A DNA stretch of 29,383 nucleotides from Plakobranchus ocellatus (taxonomy: Eukaryota; Mollusca; Gastropoda; Plakobranchidae), in the NCBI GenBank assembly GCA_019648995.1, contig BLXT01008015.1, forward strand, positions 338,343 to 367,725, given 5' to 3'. A program made the translations under genes and the position numbers. Position 1 is the first letter of the stretch. Each line of letters begins with the position of its first letter. The notes beneath the pieces were generated by a model, which saw nothing but the letters and a program-made list of their open reading frames with translations, was not told the DNA's origin and did not search any database. This document shows positions 21,166 to 29,383 of the stretch, in pieces.

Positions 21166-21171
21166 AATAAA
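21166..21171 (+). terminator. Polyadenylation signal AATAAA
   Basis: AATAAA lies about 127 bp after the stop codon of the Ig-like gene. The implied 3' UTR is 21,040 to about 21,190. Confidence 0.6.
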
Positions 21172-21569
21172 AGCTAACCAAAGTGCCTAAAATTGTCGCT
21201 TGATTTTTAAAATAATTCAGTTACAATATTATACTGGTCAAACAGTATAGTAGTACACATATTTCCTATCTCTTGTAACGTTAACATTCCGATTTCGTGG
21301 CAATTTTATGGACAATGCTTTAGCTTATCATTTGGTTTCATTTGACACAATTATGTCTTTGAAAATATTCCAGCGATTCGGTGGTGCAATTAAATAAAAA
21401 CTCGTGTTCACGTTATTGTTGTTAATATTCTTAGACTAGTATTGTAAGGTGCCTCGTCGACAAATGAATAGATTAGATTGGTGCTTCCTAAAAGTTCTTG
21501 AATTAAGCTGGATAGGAGGTTCCATAAACCAGAGTTAAAAATTTCTAATTACATCGTGAGATGTACATG

Positions 21570-22982
21570 AACGTGGCCAAAAACCTTCGGAAATAGTGTT
21601 GATTTTAGAAGAGGAGTAGTTGTAGCTAAAGTGGTAGCCAGCCTAGGCATTGTTTAAGTGAGTGCTCTAACACCCCATATTGAAGATGGAGAAGTGGAAA
21701 AGTTTACGACTAAATAGATAGAGCAAATTGTTCTATAAAATACTAGCCGTCATGATAATAAAGGGGGATTTCAAAGCAAAATTTTGGGAATTAAAGGGTA
21801 GAAGTTTGGACCCATTGACATTGAGACAATGAATGAACGTGATAGTAAGCATGTTGAATTGTTTCCAATTGATGGTAATACCATCACAAATACTTGACAC
21901 TTAAACCATCCTAGATCCCAGTAGACACGAAAAAGCCCCGTTTATAGACTTAAAACAAAAAGGTTTTATATTGTATATTCCTATTTGGAGTAGATTCCAA
22001 AAAGCCATCATAATATCCAGATAGTTATTGAGAGCAGGCTGTGACTCAGACGTCGTTCCATTCTTGAGAGAATTTGAAATGCAACTAAGGAAAGAATGTG
22101 AAAGTACAACCCCAGATCCCAAATGGACGTACTAAATGATGAAAAGTAAAGGGACAAAATCGCTGTGGCAGTGCAAATCAGATATGAGACTCTGAAGAAG
22201 ATCACAGAGATAATAGACTTTTTTTCAGAAATAAAAAAGCCACCTGATGAAGCTTATATAGAATAACCTTCTCAAAAAGTATACTAAAGAGCATCTGAAG
22301 TGGGTAACAGATACTAGATTTAATAGACGAAAGACGCATGTCAAAAATGTAATACCAAATATAAAGACATCAGCCATTATATCAAGATAAAATATATTGT
22401 GATAAAAAAAAGATGAATAATCAATGTCAGAAAAAAAGCAAAACCACAATATCGACAGCTAATTCATGCTTGCCTAAATGCGATGTAAGTGGTAAGAAAC
22501 ACAAATTCAACAGCCTGAGTGAATCAAATCAAAAGGCGGCACAATGTTAATAGAAAAGAAGCTAGTACGAAACAGATGGTCAGAATATGACAAAGATCTT
22601 TTTCAAAGATAACAAGAGTGAGAAAATCCTATGAGAAGCAAAGGCAGCATTAATGAAAATGAAGTGTAAAAATCACACGACTAGATAATATACCAAGAGA
22701 AAGAATTTCTTCCGATATATTTTAATAATACATCTGAAAGCGAAACTCCCATATGCAATATGGAACAGTGGTGCAATTCCAAAAGATCTTTGTTAACATG
22801 TCTTTATAGTTCTTTATAACCTATAACACCAAGGGAAATAGAATGTGCATTTCATATAACTATCTGTTTAATGAGCCATTAAAAAATCCTTTTGAGAGTT
22901 TGACGCATAGAATGCGCAAGAGTCAAAGACCAGGAAACAGTTTGGTTATGTGCGTGAAAAGGAACTATAAATGCAGTGAATA
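21570..22982 (+). mobile_element. RTE-like LINE fragment, copy 3 (heavily decayed 5' portion)
   Basis: Homology survives in all three + frames. First come VVVAKVVASLGIV and EDGEVEKFYD near 21,625-21,710, then IIKGDFKAK near 21,755 (a decayed GDFN endonuclease motif). RDKIAVAV and RYETLKKI follow near 22,150, and sequence matching MHRMRKS of copy 2 lies near 22,905. The order is endonuclease, linker, start of RT. At about 22,982 it stops where the tRNA-like SINE begins. Many stops and indels make it the oldest-looking of the three copies. The family is judged by direct similarity to copy 2 in this window. Confidence 0.75.
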
Positions 22983-22984
22983 TG

Positions 22985-23160
22985 GAGTGGTGGCTCACTG
23001 GTTGGACAGTACGCTATCACGTGAGAGCTCCACAATTTGAATCTCAGTCAGCCAAGTCATTTTGCGTTGCTTCCCTGTGCAACCCTGTACCAAATGGGTA
23101 GTCAGGTCTCCACAGACCAGGTAGACTTAAAGACGACGATCAAAGCAATGACAAACGATC
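22985..23160 (+). mobile_element. Candidate tRNA-derived SINE
   Basis: TGGCT at 22,991 can pair with AGCCA at 23,050, bracketing a tRNA-sized 64-nt segment. It has an A-box-like TGGCTCACTGGTT and a B-box-like ATTTGAATCTC. An unrelated body follows (ACCAAATGGGTAGTCAGGTC and beyond). It abuts the 3' break of LINE copy 3. The B box is degenerate and the 3' boundary is not defined. Confidence 0.45.
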
Positions 23161-23372
23161 TTAGAGTATCATGTGTCAAGAACAACCAGGACCCTTTGGT
23201 TACTTGATGCTTGAGTCAAGCAAAGGACTCAATTTATTTTTCATATGCACACATAACTGGTAGTATTTAAAAAAATTTCTACACATTGTCTATTATACAA
23301 GTCCGGCAAATAAGATTGGTATGGCTAGTGTTCATCTATGTGGTCAAAAGTATGTAATATATACATTCAATT

Positions 23373-23384
23373 GAGTAAATCAGT
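23373..23384. repeat. Target-site duplication, left copy
   Basis: GAGTAAATCAGT, identical to 26,071-26,082, flanks the LINE insertion between them. Confidence 0.8.
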
Positions 23385-25380
23385 CATCATCACGTACCTT
23401 GTCTGGAACAGACATTGGCCATCATGTTTCGCCACTCAAAATTATTCTCAGTTAACCTTATAAGGTTGTTGTTGCTATCCTTGCCTATTGTACATGACTT
23501 AAGATTTTCAATGAAAGGTATTCTTTGTCTACAACTACTACGTTTACATTCAATCTTTCCAGTGATTGCTCAGTGTCCTAAACCCTTGTGTTGGCAAATA
23601 TGGCCTAAAAACTGTAGTTGCATCTGTCTTATGGTTTTAGTTAGTCATCGCTCAAGATTAGCCTCTTTCAGTACCAATTCATTTGACTTTTTCTCTATCC
23701 ATGATATTCTCATCATTCTTTTGATAAACCACATCTCTACTGCTTCTAGTTTTTTCTCTATTTCTTTGTTTATTGTCCAACACTCACTACCTTACAAAAG
23801 TACGGACCATACATATGTTTTAATTACCCTTATTTTTGGTTTTTATACTTATGTTTCTTTTTGTCAGTATTGGTTTCACTTTTTGGAATGTATCTTTGAC
23901 CATGGCTATTCTTTTACTTATTTCACTTGTGCATCTGCCATCTGATTTTATCAGGTACTCTAGATATTTGAATTTGTAACTTGTTTGATTTGTTTGCCTT
24001 TGCTAACGAGATTGCACTTGGGTCTAGAGGATTTCTTTGAGATGACCATACATTCCGTTTTCTTTACATTCAAAGACAGGCCCATTCTTTCGCTCTCTAA
24101 AAAAACTACAGTATCTAGAAGTTTTTGGAGTTGTTCGCCAGATTCTGCTATTAAAACTGTATCATTTGCATACCTGAGATTATTAAGATTTTCTCCATTC
24201 ATTTTTAAGATTATTTTACTATATGGGTTAAAAAGATCAGGAGACATTACGCATCTCTGCCTCACACCTCTTTTGGTGGGTTTGAAATCACTATGTTCTC
24301 CTTCAATTTTTACAGATGCAGTCTGATCCCAGTATAATTTTCTAATTACTCTCAGATCTTTTCTATCGATATCTAATTTTTCTAGCATACGAAACAGCTC
24401 TACATGTCTTAATTTATCAAAGGCCCTAGAATAATCAATGAAACAGAGATGGAGATCTTTTTTGCATTTCTATACACCTTTTCATAAGTATTGACAGAGT
24501 GAATATTGCATTTTTAGTCCCTTTATCAGGCACAAAGTCAAACTGTTTTGAAGATATTTCTGGTCTTAGACTCTTGCGCATTCTATGCATCAAAACGCGT
24601 AACAGGATTTTTGTAAAATGGCTCATTTAACTGCTTGTTCTATGAAGTTCACATTCTGTTGTTCCTGGTGTTTTAGGCAGTACTATAAAAATAGATTTAC
24701 AAAGATCTTCTGGAAGTGTACCACTATCGTATTATTAAGAAGTTTTGTTATCAGTTCTTTTCCTAAACTATCTAACGCTTTAATTATTTCTACTGGTATT
24801 TTATCTGGTCCTATGGCTTTTCCATTTTTCATTTTCTTTACTGCTGCTTCCACCTCTTCTTTAAGTATATTGGGCCTTCTATGTTTTTGTCTTTTTTTGT
24901 ACCTATCATCTTCAAAAAGATCCTCAACATATTCTGACCATTTGTATTTTCTTCTTTTCCATTAACATCGCTTCGTCTTTTGGTTTGATTCAGCTAGGTC
25001 TACTGCATTTGATTGTCTTACCACTGACACCCTTAATTTTTTGCATGCATGAATTTGCTGTCTATATTTAGCTTTTGCTATATTTCTTAATATTGCTGAT
25101 TCATGCATTCTTCTCTCGCCGTATTGCATTTTATTTTGATGTTTCTTTTTAGGTCTTTGTATTTGGCTTCTACATTTTGTTTATTTGCGCCTTTCTTCCA
25201 TTGAATGGCGTATTTCTTTGTTTATTCATTTGTTATGCTCCTTTTTATCTTCTTTGGGAATATTTTTCTCTATGACTTCATTAAGTGAGTTTTCATTTCT
25301 GACCATAGTTTTTCCACTTTTGAGATGTTATTTAAAGTCTCATATTTGTTATGCACAGCTACAGCAATTTTGGCTCTCAG
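23385..25380 (-). mobile_element. RTE-like LINE, copy 2: RT-bearing 3' body
   Basis: On the minus strand this begins near 25,380 with LRAKIAVAVHNKYETLNN (linker after the endonuclease). It continues through WSEMK and the Lys-rich region, MSHFTKILLRVLMHRMRKS and FDFVPDKGT near 24,560, then IDRKDLRVIRKLYWDQTA, RGVRQRCVMSPDLFN, and NNLRYANDTVLIAESG near 24,190. The catalytic YADD is YAND here, so the RT is inactive. The C-terminal region runs through a Cys/His and basic stretch to CTGTTCCAGACAAGG and a TGATGATG 3' end at 23,385. Several frameshifts and stops interrupt it. It ends exactly at the left target-site duplication. Confidence 0.85.
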
Positions 25381-26070
25381 CCATGGGCAGGTTTCAAGAA
25401 ACTTTGAAGTAAAACTCTAATTTACTCAGGGGAACATACACATAAAAGAGGCTTTGGTATTTTATTCGATGCAACAACGGCAAGAAGTCTGGGGAGTTGG
25501 TGTCCAATTTCAGATAGAATGGTTGTGGTTAAATTGGTAGCCAAACTATTAAATCTAGGAATAATTCAAGTACATGCACCAACATCTGACAGTGAAGATG
25601 TTGAGGTAGAAAAGTTTTATGAAGAAATAGAAAAAGCAAAAGGCTATCTAAAATCCCAGGACATCATAATAATAGTAGGAGTTTTAAATGTAAAAGTTGT
25701 AGATGAAAGAGTAGAAGATGTTAATAGACCAAGTGGCATAGGGACTGTAAATGAGCGTGGAAGTAGGCGAATTGAATGGTGCCAAATTAATGATTTTAAC
25801 ATAAAAAATGTTTGGTATATAAAAACCACACTTAGCGTCAATGGACTTGGAAGAGCCCCGGAGATAGAAGTAGAAACAAAATATATTACATCCTCATTCA
25901 GAAACGATTCCGAAAAACCGTCAAAACATCAAAATCACTTCCGAGAGCCGACTGTGGTTCAGACCATATTCCAGTAATGTATAAATTTCAGGTAAAAATT
26001 AAGAAATTAAGAAAAGCAAAGGCTAATACTAATTTCTATATGGACTTACTAATATCTGATGAAAAACTAA
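25381..26070 (+). mobile_element. RTE-like LINE, copy 2: inverted 5' segment with endonuclease
   Basis: The + strand carries the AP-type endonuclease. It opens with AMGRFQE near 25,381, then RGFGILFDATTARSLG, LGIIQVHAPTSDSEDVEVE and IIIIVGVLNVKVVDERVED. GVLN stands where GDFN is expected, so a catalytic Asp is lost. Next come GIGTVNERGSRRIEWCQIND and, in another frame, ADCGSDHIPVMYKFQ with the conserved SDH, ending SDEKLRV at the right target-site duplication. In the parent element this piece would directly precede the minus-strand body at 25,380, so it has been inverted. Confidence 0.85.
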
Positions 26071-26082
26071 GAGTAAATCAGT
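26071..26082. repeat. Target-site duplication, right copy
   Basis: GAGTAAATCAGT, matching 23,373-23,384 base for base. Confidence 0.8.
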
Positions 26083-27305
26083 AAAGAATGGTAAACATCT
26101 CCAACGAATTGTTGCTTCCAGCATTCAGTCCTTTTTAATAATTTCTCCAAAATTTATTTGCCGCCCGTAATGAAAGACTGTCAAAAACTTTATAAATATA
26201 ACAATGGATCTTGATTATATTATGTGAACATTGGCAAGATAAGCAACAAAACAAACTACGCATCAGCGAGATTATTGTTTTAATTAATGCTAAATAATCA
26301 GCATGTTTCAAAGAATGAAAGCATGGACTAAAACAAGATATAATTAAAGCAGGATAAAAAAATGCGTAAATAAAACTATGAGTTAAATAAAAATTAAAAC
26401 TATCACCAAGGTGCTTACAGATGACTTCATGCACTGTACAATTGCATCCAAACAGAATTGTTCCAAAAGATAGGTAAATAAAATGATTGTGTTCTAATAT
26501 CAATTTAGTATGAAAAAATTTGAAGATAAACTTTTAAAATTTTAAATAAGATTTAGCTTCATTTTGAGTCTCACTACTTTGGATTCTTCGAAAAAAAAAA
26601 AACATTCTCATCTTTCATTTAAACAATGGCTTAACATAATTATGTTTGTAATTTAATTTTTTCGGAGTGTAATTTAGGGACTTAATTTGCAGACCATAAA
26701 GTGATCCACAATTCAGGCTATTTATGTTGTTTTTTTGTTTCTACGAATGTGTGTATCTACATGGAAGTTCGAAGTTAAAGTTTCAAATATATCCAGAACG
26801 AGAGGGTTTTGAATTAATGTTAATAATATATGAAGTATCACATAGTACATCACATTATTACAAGTCTGATACACCTTGTATGAAAAAAAAACAAACAAAT
26901 AATCAAACACATTCCGACGTTAAGACCAAAATCAGATAAATACCAAAATTAGATCACCAAAAAATGTTTATGATCTAAGTAAGGATGAAATAAATAGTCA
27001 CTTACCTCTATGATTGCTTAGAGAGATTTTGAGGCTCATATATAAAATAAATCTGATAAACAATCAAAGCAAAGGTTCAATTATGACAACACGTTACCAA
27101 AAAGATAAGACATACGACTTCAACTTGTAGTACATAATGTCAAAGCTCATCGTCGAAGGAAAAAAAGAATTAGACTTGTGTTGACTAAAACAAGTCAAGT
27201 CATAATGAAATCTTTTGTTAGGTATAGAATTTTCAACTATCATGTGAGCAAGTAAGTATTTCAGTATGAACGGCTTCACACATCGCTAACAATGTTGCGA
27301 CACCC
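26083..27305. other. AT-rich noncoding stretch
   Basis: No gene, repeat family or structured element recognised. Hydrophobic minus-strand frames at 26,135-26,503 and elsewhere look like AT-rich chance sequence. Confidence 0.45.
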
Positions 27306-27309
27306 TTTA

Positions 27310-27869
27310 ATATGTTCTATTGTGAAGGAAAATTGTTGTAAAGATAGCGCCCAGCGTGTGAGGGGAGCATTTTTGCTTTTATTCTTTTAGAAAGGATAAT
27401 GGGGCGTGATGTGACTGGATGTAGAAGGGTATCATTAGGAGGTATTTTGAAAATTTGTTCGAAGCAAAGACTATGACAAGACATTCTTTTTGATAAAGGC
27501 GTAACTGATCTCTCTGTCGAGCAACTTTCGAGACCCATAGGAACAGGGTAGCAGAAGGTCGTCATGTTGCTGCAGCAGAACTGCACCGGTAGCTTTATTT
27601 GAAGCATCAGTTTTTACAACGAAATATTTGGATAGATCTGGGATCTGAAGGACAGGATCGGGAGTGAAGATGGCCCTAAATTTATCCAGACTGTCCTGAC
27701 ACGTTGGAGCCCAAGAAACCTTTGAAGGACTGGGCGTAAGTGTAAGAGAGGTTGTGCGATGAGGCTAAAATTGGGAACGAAACGATGGTAATACTTCAAG
27801 AGATCCAAAAAAGAACGAACCTCCTTTTTCGTAGAAGGGATTTTGATGTTTCCTATCTTTTCTACCTTG
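27310..27869 (-). pseudogene. Ty3/Gypsy pol fragment: RT thumb and RNase H
   Basis: Minus-strand reading gives KIPSTKKEVRSFLDLLKYYH and RFVPNFSLIAQPL (the RT thumb/connection signature). QIPDLSKYF, VVKTDASNKATGAVLLQQ (RNase H with its first catalytic Asp near 27,605) and SYGSRKLLDRE near 27,510 follow. Frames shift several times and stops follow. The fragment ends near 27,310, before the end of RNase H. It is joined upstream to integrase sequence, the reverse of the normal pol order. Confidence 0.8.
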
Positions 27870-28265
27870 GGTAAGAGCATACCTACATTTGTTTTGTGAT
27901 AGAGGTAAAGGACCAATGATAGCAATAGCAACTTTATCGAAAGGTTAACCCACAATGTCGGATTGTTGAGTAGGCAACTTAGGTAATTTGTTGCAGTGCT
28001 TGTGGCAAACTGGTCAAGATCTAACGAAATGAATAATCTCACGACGCATGTAAGGCCATGAGAAGAGACTAGCAATTCTCTTTTCGTAACGTAAATACCC
28101 ATATGGCCCGATATGGGAGAGTCATGGCCACCACGGAGAATAACAGTTCTCAAAAACTTAAGAACCACAAGTTGATGTTCACCAGTAGCTTTCTTGGAAC
28201 GACGATAAAGTAGACTATCCCTAAAGAAATAAGAGTCTCCATGGTTAGCGTTGGAGCAATGGCGA
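27870..28265 (-). pseudogene. Ty3/Gypsy integrase N-terminal fragment
   Basis: Minus-strand frames show SLLYRRSKKATGEHQLVVLK, GGHDSPISGHMG (the His pair of the HHCC zinc finger), RIASLFSWPYMRREIIHFVR and VCHKHC. The first Cys codon of the CxxC pair is now TGA near 28,014. IIGPLPLSQNK and YALT follow, the start of the catalytic core, where homology ends abruptly at 27,870. Stops and frameshifts make it dead. Confidence 0.75.
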
Positions 28266-28393
28266 GTTTATGTAGGAATGGGATCCTGAGGAGCTGATGT
28301 AGACAAAGAATCGTGTGTAGATGAAACAGTGGCAGAGTCTTTGCGATATTGGGCCCTTGTAGTGGCAACAGAAGAGAAAGGCTTATCTTGATC

Positions 28394-28930
28394 TCAATCA
28401 GGGTCCAGACAGTTCAATTTCCAGTTGCTAATCTTAAAGTTGGTAACATTACAGGCGTGTTTACATTTCCTCCCCAGGAAACCGATCGTGAATGTCTGAA
28501 CCCTGGACTCGTCATTAACACCACTGACCGAGTGCGATCTACATTTACTAAGGGTATAAGAACGCGATTGTCTAACGCTGTTGTTGGGCTTGCTGTCATC
28601 TGCGGTGGAAACAAGGTGAACGAAAATTAGTAGGATTGGTGGTACGAGGTGAAGGATGGCCGCACGAGCTGAGATAGCCTCCCGTTCTACAGGGTGACCA
28701 GTATGGGCCGCGCGATATTTATCTGCTAGATGCCTCACCTCAGCTATAGATTTCGGCGACACTTCTTTGAGGAATTTTTCTAGGTCGCTGTGTACGGACC
28801 GATATATGCGATACCGTATTATTAAATTTCTCATTTGCATGAAGTCGCCATTCTTGACAACTCCACTCATTTATCGAACGTTGTCTCGAGTCTAGAAATG
28901 AAGCTATCACAATCTTTGTCTTCTGACGGT
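28394..28930 (-). pseudogene. Ty3/Gypsy gag fragment (SCAN-like capsid region)
   Basis: The minus-strand frame contains MRNLIIRYRIYRSVHSDLEK, FLKEVSPKSIAEVRHLADKY and RAAHTGHPVERE. This is the capsid C-terminal, SCAN-like helical region common in metazoan Gypsy gag proteins. An in-frame stop separates it from further homology upstream (DSFISRLETTFDK near 28,890). No CCHC knuckle is intact downstream. Together with the integrase and RT/RNase H pieces it forms one decayed element or a fusion of two copies. Confidence 0.65.
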
Positions 28931-28939
28931 GCAGAATTA

Positions 28940-29186
28940 TGAAACTTATTTCCGTAATCGGAGGCGGCGAACAATAGCGATGGCGCCAAGAGAGGGCGCG
29001 AGAAGAGATTTTGCAGCAACCGCAGGTCTTGCTCTAGAGGTGAAAGACATTCTGCAGATTGAAATAAAGGATGGAATGCTCCAGATGGCGAACGGAAAAC
29101 CTGTATCGGTTGTGAAGAACTGCGCTACACTGGGAGATCCAAAGAGGATGAGCGATCTCTGTGTGCCTATCCTCACTTTTGGCTGA
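28940..29186 (+). pseudogene. Possible Gypsy gag-protease linker on the + strand
   Basis: The + frame reads APREGARRDFAATAGLALEV, then DILQIEIKDGMLQMANGKPV and stops at 29,186. A segment of the type D-G-x-L-x-x-A-N-G-K-x-x-P/S-V precedes the protease in some invertebrate Gypsy polyproteins, so this may be a second element pointing away from the gag fragment next to it. The match is a remembered pattern only. An unrelated chance frame remains possible. Confidence 0.3.
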
Positions 29187-29242
29187 CACACATAGCAGGA
29201 CCAGCAATGTCTTATCACATCGCCATCCAGTTCAGTTTCAGC

Positions 29243-29383
29243 CTTCAGTTCAAAGTCCCTGTCCCATCCTTTACCCCTCTCAGCGCGTTATGCTTCTTCT
29301 CACTTCAGTTCAAAGTCCCTGTCCCATCCTTTACCCCTCTCAGCGCGTTATGCTTCTTCTCACTTTAGTTCAAAGTCCCTGTC
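29243..29383. repeat. 60-bp tandem repeat running off the window
   Basis: The block beginning CTTCAGTTCAAAGTCCCTGT recurs at exactly 60-bp spacing (about 29,243, 29,303, and a partial third from 29,363). Only one or two substitutions (TTCAG versus TTTAG) separate the copies. Near-identity implies recent expansion or an ongoing array beyond the window. Confidence 0.9.

Noticed and set aside
26135..26503. 122-codon minus-strand hydrophobic frame
   Set aside because: AT-rich composition gives many Phe/Ile/Leu codons by chance; no motif or flanking gene structure.
28946..29218. 90-codon minus-strand frame
   Set aside because: It is antisense to the better + strand candidate and shows no gag-like pattern continuing the neighbouring minus-strand gag.

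Overview
This is a eukaryotic, almost certainly animal, genomic window: AT-rich, gene-poor, with introns and consensus splice sites, many microsatellites, minisatellites and decayed retroelements. The RTE-like LINEs, the Ty3/Gypsy remnants, the dense AGATCT words and the long simple repeats would fit a mollusc, perhaps a gastropod. That assignment is inference from style, not proof. There is no sign of a bacterial operon or CRISPR system.

The one host gene I can assemble is on the + strand. Five exons (about 8,846-8,946; 11,528-11,666; 16,265-16,359; 17,700-17,819; 20,877-21,039) have compatible splice phases throughout and end in a stop codon followed by AATAAA at 21,166. They encode the C-terminal ~205 residues of a protein that looks like two tandem immunoglobulin-like domains with no membrane anchor after the last one. 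Its 5' end was not found. Its introns hold a LINE fragment (intron 1), a 3.3 kb 30-bp minisatellite with an assembly gap (intron 2), and complementary compound microsatellites on either side of exon 4 (introns 3 and 4). A CT microsatellite forms the pyrimidine tract of exon 3.

Layout: 1-1,160 is a decayed transposon-type gene on the minus strand (DUF7869-like) with a 39-bp minisatellite in its N-terminal part. 1,546-1,772 is an ACT microsatellite, followed by a near-perfect hairpin at 1,904-1,967. 2,180-2,760 is a repeat-bearing, possibly LINE ORF1/gag-like minus-strand remnant. 2,760-8,760 is mostly noncoding, with an AGATCT-rich tract (4,846-6,022) and a CpG-rich candidate promoter with overlapping ETS and CRE motifs (~6,060-6,250). 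8,800-21,170 is the Ig-like gene.

21,570-26,082 holds two further copies of the same RTE-like LINE. One is a decayed 5' portion on the + strand, abutting a tRNA-like SINE. The other is a clean insertion flanked by a 12-bp target-site duplication whose 5' segment is inverted, the structure expected of twin priming. 27,310-28,930 is a scrambled Ty3/Gypsy remnant on the minus strand in the order gag, integrase, RT thumb, RNase H. A possible second Gypsy fragment on the + strand (28,940-29,186) and a 60-bp tandem repeat running off the window close the sequence.

The points most worth following are the His-rich, wobble-variable 10-codon repeat of the minisatellite, the complementary repeats around in-frame exon 4, the twin-primed LINE and the 26-bp hairpin.
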